Source: Bacillus crepusculi (lineage in GTDB: Bacteria; Bacillota; Bacilli; Bacillales; Bacillaceae). From it: 64,000 nucleotides of DNA. Below the pieces are notes generated by a model. The model was not told where the DNA came from and did not search any database. It saw nothing but the letters and a program-made list of their open reading frames with translations. The first letter of the stretch is position 1. Each line of letters starts with the position of its first letter. Position numbers and translations under genes: made by a program. Below are positions 54,620-63,718 of this stretch, in pieces. Location of the stretch: NCBI RefSeq assembly GCF_014764715.1, contig NZ_JACXXE010000007.1, forward strand, positions 141,593 to 205,592, read 5' to 3'.

Positions 54620-55249
54620 ATGACAACCATCTATTTAGCTGGTGATTCAACCGTTTCATCCTACCCAGATCGTCCTGTTCAAGGAGGATGGGGAGAGTTT
54701 TTACACCGCTATACGGCGCATGACGTCAAAGTCGAGAACCGGGCAATCGGTGGAAGAAGCTCAAAAACATTCATTGAAGAAGGACGCCTTGATGACATAT
54801 TGGCTGAGATTCAGCCGGGAGACTGGCTTTTCACACAAATGGGGCACAATGATGCTTCCAAGGAGAAGCCAGAGCGGCATACTGAGCCATTTACGACGTA
54901 TAAAAGTTATTTGTCTCAATATATTCATGGAGCAAGAGCAAAAGGAGCAACGCCGCTTTTGTTAACACCCGTTGGCCGTTTTCATGAAAAAGACGGGGAA
55001 TATATCAATGATTTCCCTGATTACTGTGCCGCTATGAAAGAGCTAGCCGATGAAGAAGAGGTTCTTCTTGTCGATTTAAATACCGCAAGTCTTCAGTTTT
55101 ATCAAATTTCCGGCATAGAGAAAACAACCTCTTACTTTATGCTGTCAACAGGCATTGAGGATCGCACGCATTTTACAAAAGAAGGAGCAGATGCAATTGC
55201 AAGACTTGTTTCTCTTGAACTAAAGGACCTTGGTTTAACCATTGTATGA
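54620..55249 (+). CDS. yesY: SGNH-family rhamnogalacturonan acetylesterase-like protein
   Basis: A 209-residue SGNH/GDSL esterase of the rhamnogalacturonan acetylesterase type. Block I is AGDSTVS with nucleophile S10, block II is GGRSS, block III is GHND, and block V is DRTHF with the catalytic Asp-X-X-His. It has no signal peptide, so it acts on imported pectin fragments. Closest in length to B. subtilis YesY/RhgT. ATG 54620 is nine bases after AAGGGGG; ATG 54614 is too near. No other pectin gene is in the window. Symbol by resemblance. Confidence 0.82.
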   Translation: MTTIYLAGDSTVSSYPDRPVQGGWGEFLHRYTAHDVKVENRAIGGRSSKTFIEEGRLDDILAEIQPGDWLFTQMGHNDASKEKPERHTEPFTTYKSYLSQYIHGARAKGATPLLLTPVGRFHEKDGEYINDFPDYCAAMKELADEEEVLLVDLNTASLQFYQISGIEKTTSYFMLSTGIEDRTHFTKEGADAIARLVSLELKDLGLTIV

Positions 55250-55256
55250 TGTATGA

Positions 55257-55289
55257 CAGGACGGGCGAATGCTCGTCCTGTTCTTTTTT
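55257..55289 (+). terminator. terminator of the acetylesterase gene
   Basis: CAGGACGGGC and GCTCGTCCTG pair with one wobble around a 4-base loop, then a T-rich run. Confidence 0.85.
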
Positions 55290-55301
55290 TGCAGAAAGCT
55301 A

Positions 55302-55361
55302 TTGATTCCCATAACCAGAGTAGACTACAATAGATACATATGATAATGAGAATCAATATCA
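55302..55361 (+). promoter_or_regulatory. ycgT promoter with overlapping Fur-like boxes
   Basis: TTGATT (55302-55307) and TACAAT (55326-55331), 18 bases apart, form the promoter. TGATAAT-G-AGAATCA (55341-55355) and overlapping TGAGAAT-C-AATATCA (55347-55361) match the 7-1-7 Fur motif TGATAATNATTATCA with two or three mismatches each, just past the start point. Iron repression is inferred. Confidence 0.65.
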
Positions 55362-55405
55362 ATGATAAATAGATCAAACGATGAAAAACAACTGGAGGGA
55401 CTCAA

Positions 55406-56446
55406 ATGACAGATCAGCTTGAATTGTTTGACGTCACCATTATTGGCGGCGGGCCAGCAGGAATGTACACCGCTTTTTATAGCGGGATGCGGGACTTAAA
55501 GACGAAGGTGCTTGAGTACAACGAAAGACTTGGCGGTAAAATTCTACTTTACTCTGAAAAAGTGATTTGGGACGTGGGCGGTTTGCCGCCAACAAGAGGA
55601 GAACAGCTGATTCAGCAGCTCGAGACGCAGGCGAAAACATTTGAACCCGAGATTGCACTGAATCAAAAAATCACGACATTCGAGCGCGTGGAGAATGGTC
55701 ATATCCTGCTGACAGCTGAAAACGGAGATCGTCATTTGACAAAGACCCTCATTTTAGCTATGGGTCACGGGATTCCTGTCCAGCGGAAGCTTGAAATCGA
55801 GCATGCAGACCGTTATGAGGTCACAAACCTTTATTACACTGTGCAGGAGCTCAAGACATTTGCAGGAAAGCGAGTAGTCATCTCTGGAGGCGGCGACTCA
55901 GCGGTCGATTGGGCAAATGCCCTTGTGCCGATTGCTGAAAGTGTCACCGTTGTGCACCGCCGGGACATGTTTGGCGGACATGAGAAAAATGTTGCCAACA
56001 TGAAGGCATCCTCTGCACGGATATTAACCCCACATGAACTGACAGAGCTTCATGGTCAAGGTGACACAATTGATGCGGTCACAATTCAAAACATAGAGAC
56101 AGGCGAAATCGAACGATTGGAAACAGACGCTGTCATCGTCAATCACGGAATGAAAGGTGATTTAAGTGTTCTATCAGAATGGGGCCTCAAGCAGGGGGAA
56201 TGGGGACTGATCGAGGTCAATGAACACATGGAAACCAATTTATCAGGCGTCTATGCGGTAGGCGACTTATGTACACACAAAAGCAAAGTCCGTTTAATTG
56301 CTGGTACGTTTGTCGACGGAGTAAATGCGCTCAATAGCGCAAAGCTTTACATTGAACCAGAAGCTGAAAAAGTGGCGTACGTCTCCTCCCATAATGAACG
56401 CTTTAAAGAGAAAAACAAAGAATTACAAACAGCTGGAGCTCGTTGA
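55406..56446 (+). CDS. ycgT: ferredoxin/flavodoxin-NADP+ reductase (YcgT type)
   Basis: A 346-residue thioredoxin-reductase-like flavoprotein. The FAD site is [16 protein letters not shown], the NADPH site is [17 protein letters not shown], and [11 protein letters not shown] closes the FAD domain. The CxxC of true thioredoxin reductase is absent, which marks the ferredoxin-NADP reductase branch (YcgT and YumC in Bacillus). It supplies electrons to ferredoxin or flavodoxin, for example for siderophore-iron reduction. The Fur-like boxes support an iron role. CTGGAGGG precedes the ATG. Confidence 0.9.
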   Translation: MTDQLELFDVTIIGGGPAGMYTAFYSGMRDLKTKVLEYNERLGGKILLYSEKVIWDVGGLPPTRGEQLIQQLETQAKTFEPEIALNQKITTFERVENGHILLTAENGDRHLTKTLILAMGHGIPVQRKLEIEHADRYEVTNLYYTVQELKTFAGKRVVISGGGDSAVDWANALVPIAESVTVVHRRDMFGGHEKNVANMKASSARILTPHELTELHGQGDTIDAVTIQNIETGEIERLETDAVIVNHGMKGDLSVLSEWGLKQGEWGLIEVNEHMETNLSGVYAVGDLCTHKSKVRLIAGTFVDGVNALNSAKLYIEPEAEKVAYVSSHNERFKEKNKELQTAGAR

Positions 56447-56467
56447 TCAACATCCAGTCAAACATTG

Positions 56468-56503
56468 AAGTGCTGAAATGGTGTTTATTTTAGCACTTTT
56501 TTT
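56468..56503 (+). terminator. terminator of ycgT
   Basis: AAGTGCTGAAAT and ATTTTAGCACTT pair with one wobble around a 7-base loop, followed by T residues. Confidence 0.82.
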
Positions 56504-56524
56504 ATATGGAAGGAGAAAGAGAGA

Positions 56525-58129
56525 ATGAAATCCCGTACTCATACAATTCTTCACATGAAAGAAAGCAGGGAGCGATCTCTTTCTGTGAAACAAACGGTCT
56601 CCTGGGAAACGTCTTCCCCTGTGATTCTGACAACGGACGGGGCTGTGAGGCTTGTAATAGAAGGAATGGAATACGAGTTACATGCAAAAGACAGTATACT
56701 TATCCGATCCAATATTGCAGTGATCCTTCAGTCTTTATCCAGCGCTCCGGTGGTGATCTATACTGTCACATTTGAACAATTCTCCTTGGCAAGTAATGCG
56801 CAAAATGAATTGATCTATAAGGTCAATCATGATGATCTCCCTGATAATGGAGAGCTCGTCAAAGGCTCTGGCTTACTTTTTTCCTTTATAAAACAGATAA
56901 AGGCAAGTCAAAGTGTACAAGATCAGGCAAAATGGCTGGAAGAGATGATGGAGATTTTTCACAACCAATCTCAGCCATTCACTGAAAAAGTACATTATTC
57001 AATCGAAATGATTTTGAAATATTTAGATGAGCATTATGATCAAAAACTGACGAGAAAGGAACTAGCTCATAAGATGGGCTTTCATGAAAGTTATTTTTCG
57101 ACCTTTTTCAAACAAAGTATGGGTATGAGCGTGACAGACTATCTTGCGCAAATTCGAATAGATGAAGCAAAAAAACGTCTTCTGCAAACAGATGATCAAA
57201 TTCAAATCATTGCACGGCAAGTAGGATATGCAGACAGTTTGTATTTCAGCAGGAAGTTTCGGCAGAAGACAGGGAGAACCCCTAGCGAGTTCCGAATGAA
57301 CCGAAGACCGGAGCGTATTGCAGCTTTTCAATTTACCGGTTCATTGGTCGCATTAGGCATTCAGCCTATTTGCATTGACCAAGAAACCTTGCTCCATTCA
57401 GATGTGCTCAAAGAACAGCTATCCGGTTCGCTCGTCATAGATGAACACACGCCTGATGACGTATTCAAATCACTTCAATTAGATTTAATCATCATACCTA
57501 ACTATTTTTATTCAAAGCCTTCATTGATCAAGCGTTTGGAGCGTATTGCACCTGTGCTTGTCTTGCGATATGGCGGTGATCATGCTGTAAAAGAAGTATT
57601 ATCCCTTGGTCGCCTTTTAGGAAGAGAGAAAGAAGCAAACGATTGGGTGAAACGTTTCAAGCACCATACTCAAAAGGCAAGACATGACCTGATTTCATTT
57701 AGAGAAAAAGGAGAGACAGCTGCGATCTATGAAATGAGAGGACATGACAAAGTGTATATGTGGTCCTATCAGGCGAGAGGTGCCTTTTATCTTTACGAAA
57801 CGCTGGGCTTAAAGCCTCCGAAAGCCATTCTAGAAGAAGTTCTTCTTCCAGATCAACATGTGGTCATTCCTTTAGAGAAATTGAGAGAATACGAGGCAGA
57901 TCACATGTTTTTTATTGTCGCTGTCCATCATGGATGGTATGAGCAAATGGAGAAGCGGGTGGAGGAAAGTGATGTTCTCCGTCAATTGTCGGCGGTGAAA
58001 AACGGAACCTTTTATCCACTGAAGCTAGAGGAGTTTCGATTCGATGAAGGAGAGCGAGCTCTTCATTTGATTGATCGATTCGTCTCCCGATTGACACAGA
58101 CAGCCCATCCAACAATTGTCCATATGTAA
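56525..58129 (+). CDS. AraC regulator fused to siderophore-binding domain (Btr/YbbB type)
   Basis: A 534-residue regulator. Residues 1-150 are a cupin-like N-domain; two helix-turn-helix units of the AraC type lie at about 160-262 (LTRKELAHKMGFHESYFSTF, IARQVGYADSLYFSRKFRQK, then TGRTPSEFR). Residues 270-530 resemble a periplasmic siderophore-binding protein (RIAAFQFTGSLVALGIQP, LDLIIIPN) but kept inside the cell. In B. subtilis, Btr uses this design to sense bacillibactin and activate feuABC. Here it should activate the adjacent lipoprotein and ABC genes when a ferri-siderophore enters. AAGGAG nine bases before ATG. Confidence 0.87.
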   Translation: MKSRTHTILHMKESRERSLSVKQTVSWETSSPVILTTDGAVRLVIEGMEYELHAKDSILIRSNIAVILQSLSSAPVVIYTVTFEQFSLASNAQNELIYKVNHDDLPDNGELVKGSGLLFSFIKQIKASQSVQDQAKWLEEMMEIFHNQSQPFTEKVHYSIEMILKYLDEHYDQKLTRKELAHKMGFHESYFSTFFKQSMGMSVTDYLAQIRIDEAKKRLLQTDDQIQIIARQVGYADSLYFSRKFRQKTGRTPSEFRMNRRPERIAAFQFTGSLVALGIQPICIDQETLLHSDVLKEQLSGSLVIDEHTPDDVFKSLQLDLIIIPNYFYSKPSLIKRLERIAPVLVLRYGGDHAVKEVLSLGRLLGREKEANDWVKRFKHHTQKARHDLISFREKGETAAIYEMRGHDKVYMWSYQARGAFYLYETLGLKPPKAILEEVLLPDQHVVIPLEKLREYEADHMFFIVAVHHGWYEQMEKRVEESDVLRQLSAVKNGTFYPLKLEEFRFDEGERALHLIDRFVSRLTQTAHPTIVHM

Positions 58130-58191
58130 GTTGCGAGAATCCTCCATAGACCACTTCGTATGAGGTTGATAGAATACATGAGACTAGTAAT

Positions 58192-58206
58192 TGATAACTA
58201 TTCTCA
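58192..58206. promoter_or_regulatory. Fur-like box before the siderophore-binding lipoprotein gene
   Basis: TGATAAC-T-ATTCTCA matches the 7-1-7 Fur motif TGATAATNATTATCA at 12 of 14 positions, 34 bases before the start codon. It suggests iron repression of this gene and the ABC gene behind it. Confidence 0.65.
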
Positions 58207-58239
58207 TTTGAGGTGGAGAAATAAAGGAGGAATATTCAT

Positions 58240-59166
58240 ATGAAAAAAACATATTGGCTGTGTGCTGTCATTCTGATGTTGGTATTGTCGGCCTGTGGCA
58301 ATAAAGAGCAAGCCAAAACGGCAGAAACAAAAAAGCAAACGAAAACGGTTGAGACAGTGAAAGGAAAGGTAGTCATTCCAGCCAACCCAAAACGAATCCT
58401 CATAGATGGGTATCTAGGCAGTGCAATTGCACTGGATGTTCACCCTGTAGGTGCGACGACACAGGATTTAAAGAATGTACATTTGAAGGATAAGATCAAA
58501 GGAATAGAGGATATCAGTGACGAACGTTCAGCTGAAAAGGCACTTAGCTTAAAGCCTGATCTGATTATCACAGCCGTACAGGATGAAAAAGTCTATGATG
58601 TTTATAAAAAAATAGCCCCAACCATCGTCTATCCTTACGGTTCTTTCAAAGACGCACATGAAGAAATCACGACACTGGCCAAGGTTTTAAACAAGGAAGA
58701 GGAAGGAAAAACGTTCCTTGCTTCCTTTGATCAACGAATCGAGGCAGCTCGGAAAAAAGTGAAGAATGTTTTAAAAGAGAATGAAACGGTTTCCATCATG
58801 GGGGCATTTAAAAACGATGTGTATGTGTATGGGAACGGAATTTACCGAGGTGGACAGGCGCTATATCATCAATTAAAGTTAAACCCGCCAAAGCAGGTCG
58901 AAGATACGATTTTAAACAGTAAGACAGGCTATGAATTGATTTCCTATGAAACCCTTCCTACATATGCAGGAGATCATATCTTCATTGATGAGTCCAATGG
59001 CGGGACATTTGATAAAAATAACTCCATCTGGAAGAGCCTAAAAGCTGTCAAGAAAAAGCAGACCTATCAAATGGACGCAGAATTGTTTTGGCCTTATGAT
59101 CCAATTGCAGTCGTGAATCAAGCTGAAACATTTGCTGACATATTGACAGGCACATCTGATCAGTAG
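58240..59166 (+). CDS. iron-siderophore substrate-binding lipoprotein
   Basis: A 308-residue lipoprotein of the FepB/FhuD class III binding family. The lipobox is LSAC with C19 as lipid anchor. The two-lobe pattern is visible: NPKRILIDGYLGSAIALDVH, then KPDLIITA (lobe 1), and the long helix to FIDESNGGTF (lobe 2). It captures ferri-siderophores at the outer face. AAAGGAGGAA precedes the ATG. No FecCD-type permease or its ATPase lies nearby; a fused exporter-type ABC protein follows by 12 bases. Confidence 0.88.
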   Translation: MKKTYWLCAVILMLVLSACGNKEQAKTAETKKQTKTVETVKGKVVIPANPKRILIDGYLGSAIALDVHPVGATTQDLKNVHLKDKIKGIEDISDERSAEKALSLKPDLIITAVQDEKVYDVYKKIAPTIVYPYGSFKDAHEEITTLAKVLNKEEEGKTFLASFDQRIEAARKKVKNVLKENETVSIMGAFKNDVYVYGNGIYRGGQALYHQLKLNPPKQVEDTILNSKTGYELISYETLPTYAGDHIFIDESNGGTFDKNNSIWKSLKAVKKKQTYQMDAELFWPYDPIAVVNQAETFADILTGTSDQ

Positions 59167-59178
59167 GAGGTCTGCCAA

Positions 59179-60894
59179 TTGTTAAAGCGCTTCTTTTTAT
59201 ACTACAAACCATATATGGGATTGTTTATATTAGATTTTTCCTGTGCGGTACTTGCGGCCTTACTCGAACTATCCTTTCCCCTTGCCATTAGTAAAGTGAT
59301 GGATGATTTTTTGCCAAATGGTGATTGGGAAGCGATTTGGTTCTGGGGGAGTTTACTACTCATTTTATATGTCATCAGCTCCACCATGCATTACGTTGTG
59401 ACCTATTTCGGTCATAAATTAGGGATCAATATTGAAACCGATATGAGGAATCAACTATTTTCTCATGTTCAGCGGATGTCTTTCCGCTTCTTTGACCAAA
59501 AGAAAACAGGAAAGCTCGTATCCCGTATGACAAATGATTTAATGGATATTGGAGAGATGGCTCATCATGGCCCAGAGGATTTATTTATTGCGGTGATGAC
59601 ATTAACTGGCGCCTTTGGCCTGATGTTGTCAATTAACTGGCAGCTTGCCGTTCTCACATTTATTGTCGTCCCATTTCTTATAGGATTATCCGTCTACTTT
59701 ACGAAAAAAATGTCCGCTGCTTTTGATAAAATGTTCTCAAGCATAGGACAGTTCCATTCACGCGTGGAAAACAATATTAGTGGCATTCGCGTTGTGAAAG
59801 CGTTCGGTAATGAGTCACATGAAATGGATCGTTTTATCGAGCATAACGAGCAGTTTAGAAAAACAAAACTGACAACGTATCAAATGATGGCACTGCATAC
59901 AGCTGTGAGTCATTTTCTGATTAAAAGTGTCACGATATTTGGGCTTGTGTGCGGTGCATGGTTTGTGCTTCAGCAAAATATGACGTATGGGGAATTTGTT
60001 TCATTTGTGCTATTAACAGGCATTTTCTTAGGACCTATTCAACAAATCAATGCAGTCATTGAAATGTATCCAAAAGGTGCAGCCGGATTTAAACGATTCG
60101 CATCACTAATCGACCAAACACCAGATGAACAGGATGCTGAGGATGCAATCGAAGTCAATCATTTGAAAGGAAACATTGTTTTTCAACAAGTGTCTTTTCA
60201 ATATGAAGCAGACAAACCGGTTCTTCATCATATCAATCTGAAGGTTAAACAAGGAGAGAAAATCGCCATCGTTGGCCCTTCCGGCGCTGGGAAATCGACA
60301 CTTTGTAGCCTGCTGCCACGGTTTTATGAGTGGCAGGAGGGAACCATTACGATTGATGGGATAGAGACAAGAAAGATGACACTAGCATCGCTGCGCACGC
60401 AAATTGGTGTCGTGCAGCAGGATATCTATTTGTTTCATGGGACGATACGTGAAAATATCCTATACGGAAAACTAGATGCATCTGATGAGGAAGTATGGCA
60501 GGCAGTGGAGAAGGCCCAGCTGACGGATCTTGTGAATAGTTTGCCCAAAGGTCTTGATACGATGATTGGTGAGCGTGGGATGATGCTATCTGGTGGACAA
60601 AAACAGCGTATCTCCATTGCGCGTATTTTCCTTAAAAATCCGCCAATTTTCATTTTAGATGAGGCGACATCTTCGCTTGATACAGAGACAGAGTCATATA
60701 TCCAAGCATCACTAGAAGAGCTGGCAGAAGGACGAACGACATTTATCATTGCGCATCGTCTAGCTACTATACAGCATGCTGACCGCATTATTGTCCTAAC
60801 AAAAGAGGGCATAAAAGAGCAGGGAAGACATGAAGAATTACTCAAAACGGGCGGTCTGTACCGTCGTTTATATGAAACACAATTTAGAATGTAA
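59179..60894 (+). CDS. ABC transporter with fused membrane and ATPase domains (YwjA type)
   Basis: A 571-residue type IV (exporter-fold) half-transporter. Six membrane helices lie in residues 15-305, and the ATPase from about 330: Walker A GPSGAGKST, Q-loop VVQQDIYLF, signature LSGGQKQR, Walker B IFILDEATSSLD, H-loop AHRLA. It would act as a homodimer. TTG start nine bases after TAGGAGG, 12 bases past the lipoprotein gene, so one operon. Resembles B. subtilis YwjA/MsbA-type exporters. Within an iron island it might import siderophores like the actinobacterial IrtAB type, or export them; undecided. Confidence 0.87.
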   Translation: MLKRFFLYYKPYMGLFILDFSCAVLAALLELSFPLAISKVMDDFLPNGDWEAIWFWGSLLLILYVISSTMHYVVTYFGHKLGINIETDMRNQLFSHVQRMSFRFFDQKKTGKLVSRMTNDLMDIGEMAHHGPEDLFIAVMTLTGAFGLMLSINWQLAVLTFIVVPFLIGLSVYFTKKMSAAFDKMFSSIGQFHSRVENNISGIRVVKAFGNESHEMDRFIEHNEQFRKTKLTTYQMMALHTAVSHFLIKSVTIFGLVCGAWFVLQQNMTYGEFVSFVLLTGIFLGPIQQINAVIEMYPKGAAGFKRFASLIDQTPDEQDAEDAIEVNHLKGNIVFQQVSFQYEADKPVLHHINLKVKQGEKIAIVGPSGAGKSTLCSLLPRFYEWQEGTITIDGIETRKMTLASLRTQIGVVQQDIYLFHGTIRENILYGKLDASDEEVWQAVEKAQLTDLVNSLPKGLDTMIGERGMMLSGGQKQRISIARIFLKNPPIFILDEATSSLDTETESYIQASLEELAEGRTTFIIAHRLATIQHADRIIVLTKEGIKEQGRHEELLKTGGLYRRLYETQFRM

Positions 60895-60903
60895 GATAGA
60901 GAG

Positions 60904-60976
60904 AAGCCGGCATATTGCCGGCTTTCGGCGTGTCATTCGAAAAAGGGCTAAAATGGAGGTCATTTTAACCCTTTTT
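60904..60976. terminator. double terminator between the ABC gene and the ynfA-type gene
   Basis: First hairpin AAGCCGGC and GCCGGCTT (60904-60924), then a perfect-but-one long hairpin AAAAAGGGCTAAAATG with CATTTTAACCCTTTTT (60940-60976). T-rich ends on both strands serve both convergent genes. Confidence 0.88.
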
Positions 60977-60996
60977 GATCTATAGACATTCCGGCA

Positions 60997-61323
60997 TTAA
61001 CTGCGGGGCGCAAATAACATCACACTGACTCCTGCTAAACAAATCAAAGCACCCATCCAGTCATATAAATCAGGTGCTTTTCGATCGACCCACCAGCCCC
61101 ACAGCACAGCAAGAATCACAAAAACACCGCCATAGGCAGCATAAACCCGTCCAAAGGTTGGGAACTGCTGGAAGGTAGGGATGACGCCATAGGCGACCAA
61201 GATAAGGCTTCCGGCAATCCCATAACTGACAGGTTTTGCTTCACGCAGCCAAAGCCAGACAAGATGGCCCCCGCCAATTTCAGCTAAACCAGCCAATAAA
61301 AAAAGGACAATCGTTACAATCAT
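60997..61323 (-). CDS. ynfA: YnfA/UPF0060-family small membrane protein
   Basis: A 108-residue, four-helix protein of the YnfA family, related in fold to SMR exporters. Family marks: [21 protein letters not shown] shortened to [25 protein letters not shown] and the C-terminal [16 protein letters not shown]. In enteric bacteria YnfA has been linked to efflux of dyes and biocides; role in Bacillus unknown. ATG has GGAG nine bases upstream. Confidence 0.88.
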   Translation of the reverse strand: MIVTIVLFLLAGLAEIGGGHLVWLWLREAKPVSYGIAGSLILVAYGVIPTFQQFPTFGRVYAAYGGVFVILAVLWGWWVDRKAPDLYDWMGALICLAGVSVMLFAPRS

Positions 61324-61565
61324 TTACGGACACTCCAGTTCTCCTATTTACGTTCTATTATGACACGATGAAAGAATGCGTTCCACCCGGTTCGAATTGA
61401 GAGACTGTCGAGAGTTTGCTAAAATCGACTGAACAGTGAATGGTTACACATGGATACTTGACTTTTTTTACATAAGTGATCCAAATGATTTTCAGGGCAT
61501 CCTTTTTTCATAGGCAGAGGGAACTTTTTGACAGATGAGACGTAGTACATATGGAGGTGAACTAG

Positions 61566-62069
61566 ATGAAAACATACATAGAAAAAGAACTATTTCTTTT
61601 ATCCATCAGACACGCATGTATTGCATGTTATTTTTTATTGTTTCCATTCGTTGCACAAGTCCTTTATACCCCATCTCCTTTATTGATCGCGCTCATCGCT
61701 CTTTTTATGACTCATAACTTAGTAGAATGTATCATTTGGTTTTACAAATCAAGAAACATCAAGAAGCGCCAGTCAGGCAAACTTTCCAAACGAGGGCACC
61801 TCTTTGTTCAGCTTGTGCAAAGGCTAGAACAACTGATCATGATTGGTTTTGTTGTTTTCTTTATCAATGAATGGGTGCAGGGAGCGGCTGATATGCTGAC
61901 TTCTTCACTAGCTATTTTTCTATTGATGGTCTTTTTACTGCAGCACATTCAGTTTTACTACGTCCAGCTATTTTTTAAGTCAAAGAGCTGGTTCACTTAT
62001 GTTCCTTCCTTGCAAAAGGCTCGCCTTTCTTACATTGCGAGGGAAAGAAAGGCTTTGAAGAGGTCATAA
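61566..62069 (+). CDS. uncharacterised membrane protein
   Basis: A 167-residue protein with four hydrophobic helices (about 19-36, 38-58, 88-104, 113-130), a basic internal loop (KSRNIKKRQSGKLSKRG) and a basic tail (ARERKALKRS), so both ends face the cytoplasm. I do not recognise the family. ATGGAGGTGA gives a strong ribosome binding site. It is probably monocistronic or leads into the dehydrogenase gene 88 bases later. Confidence 0.7.
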   Translation: MKTYIEKELFLLSIRHACIACYFLLFPFVAQVLYTPSPLLIALIALFMTHNLVECIIWFYKSRNIKKRQSGKLSKRGHLFVQLVQRLEQLIMIGFVVFFINEWVQGAADMLTSSLAIFLLMVFLLQHIQFYYVQLFFKSKSWFTYVPSLQKARLSYIARERKALKRS

Positions 62070-62157
62070 ATGTGCTATCGCTCCATTAATCAACCTAAAA
62101 ACATCAGAAAATTATGATAAAATGTGGAAAAGAAGCATAGAAAGGGAGTGCGGGCGA

Positions 62158-63165
62158 GTGAAAGCCGTTGGACTATTTGAATACTTACCGATTGAGCATG
62201 AGCAAAGCTTGATTGAACAGGAGGTAGCAAAGCCTCAAGCAGCTGGTAGGGATATACTGGTGAAGGTAGAGGCGGTGTCGGTGAATCCAGTGGATACAAA
62301 GGTGAGGTCACCGAAGGATCAGAAGGAAGAAGAACTGAAAATTCTTGGCTACGATGCAAGCGGCACGGTTGTTGAAACCGGCGAAGCATGTACGTTGTTT
62401 CAGCCTGGTGACCATGTGTACTACGCAGGAGATATGACGCGTCAAGGCTCAAATAGCGAATATCAGCTTGTGGATGAGCGAATTGTGGCGAAAAAGCCTG
62501 CCAATCTCTCTTTTGCGGAAGCAGCAGCGATGCCTCTTACAACCATTACGGCATATGAGGCTTTATTTGACCGAATGCATATGAAGCGGAATGCAGAAGG
62601 GTCAACACTGCTGATCATCGGTGGTGCAGGCGGGGTAGGCTCAATTGCCATTCAACTAGCCAAATTAGCGAATGCCACTGTGATCGCCACCGCCTCAAGG
62701 CCTGAAACAAAAGAGTGGTGTCTGTCATTAGGGGCCGATGATATGATTGATCATCATCAACCGCTTCTTGCGCAGCTCGTGGAAAAAGGGATTGGAGAAG
62801 TGGATTTCATTTTATGCTTAAATGATACAGACGGGCATTTTAAAGGCATGGCAGAAGCGATTAAACCCCAAGGTACGATCTGTACCATTGTCGAGAACCG
62901 GCACAACCTAGACATTCAATTGCTCAAAAATAAAAGTGCTGCATTTGTATGGGAGTTCATGTTTACTCGTTCTATGTACAAAACAGCGGACATGATCAAG
63001 CAGCACGAGCTTTTAACAGAGGCAAGTGCGTTATTTGAACAGGGAAAATTAACGCATACCTTAACAAAGGTGCTCAGCCCGATTAATGCTGCTAACTTAA
63101 AGAAGGCACATCAAACGCTTGAGCAAGGCAAGATGATTGGAAAATTTGTGCTAGAAGGCTTTTAG
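62158..63165 (+). CDS. zinc-type alcohol dehydrogenase-like (quinone oxidoreductase family) protein
   Basis: A 335-residue MDR-superfamily NADPH-dependent oxidoreductase. N-terminal GroES-like domain with VEAVSVNPVDTKVR and GYDASGTVVE; Rossmann domain with IIGGAGGVGSIAIQLAK. The catalytic and structural zinc ligands of true alcohol dehydrogenases are lacking, as in quinone/enone reductases. The GTG at 62158 follows AAAGGGAG at nine bases and gives MKAVGL, the family N-terminus; the ATG at 62122 has no site. Likely reduces reactive carbonyls. yfiT follows 13 bases later, so one operon. Confidence 0.87.
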   Translation: MKAVGLFEYLPIEHEQSLIEQEVAKPQAAGRDILVKVEAVSVNPVDTKVRSPKDQKEEELKILGYDASGTVVETGEACTLFQPGDHVYYAGDMTRQGSNSEYQLVDERIVAKKPANLSFAEAAAMPLTTITAYEALFDRMHMKRNAEGSTLLIIGGAGGVGSIAIQLAKLANATVIATASRPETKEWCLSLGADDMIDHHQPLLAQLVEKGIGEVDFILCLNDTDGHFKGMAEAIKPQGTICTIVENRHNLDIQLLKNKSAAFVWEFMFTRSMYKTADMIKQHELLTEASALFEQGKLTHTLTKVLSPINAANLKKAHQTLEQGKMIGKFVLEGF

Positions 63166-63178
63166 GGAGGGGCAGCAT

Positions 63179-63706
63179 ATGACATCATTACAATATCCGA
63201 TTGGCTTATATGAACCAGCTGAAACACAAACGAAAGAGCAGCGTGAGGCATGGATTGATCAATTGGCTGTGATCCCTCAACGGTATGAAGAGGCGACTTC
63301 ACAATTGACAGATGCTCAGCTGGATACACCGTATCGAGCGGGAGGATGGACCGTTCGTCAGCTCATTCACCATGTAGCAGACAGCCATCTAAATGCTTAT
63401 TTACGATTCAAACTTGCTCTTACAGAAGATACACCGCACATACGTCCATATGATCAGGAGGGATTTGCCGCACTTCCAGATAGCAAGGCGCCCATCAGTC
63501 TATCACTATCCTTGATCACTAGTTTGCATCACAGGTGGGTCACCTTACTTCGCGAGATGACAGAGGAAGACTTTAGCGCTTCTTATTATCATCCAGCCGA
63601 TCAACAAACGGTGTCCTTATACGATGCAACAGGAATGTACGTCTGGCATTCACAGCACCATCTTGCCCATATCACGGAATTAATCAAAAGAAATCAGTGG
63701 AATTAA
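63179..63706 (+). CDS. yfiT: DinB/YfiT-family metal-dependent (bacillithiol transferase-like) protein
   Basis: A 175-residue four-helix-bundle protein of the DinB/YfiT superfamily. The YfiT marks are PYRAGGWTVRQLIHHVADSH and YVWHSQHHLAHITEL, whose histidines bind the metal (one from HHVADSH and two from the HSQHHLAH stretch). B. subtilis YfiT is a structurally known zinc protein, and the superfamily includes bacillithiol S-transferases, so conjugation of toxic electrophiles is plausible. GGAGGGG lies just before the ATG. Co-transcribed with the dehydrogenase. Confidence 0.92.
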   Translation: MTSLQYPIGLYEPAETQTKEQREAWIDQLAVIPQRYEEATSQLTDAQLDTPYRAGGWTVRQLIHHVADSHLNAYLRFKLALTEDTPHIRPYDQEGFAALPDSKAPISLSLSLITSLHHRWVTLLREMTEEDFSASYYHPADQQTVSLYDATGMYVWHSQHHLAHITELIKRNQWN

Positions 63707-63718
63707 AGGAGTCATCAC

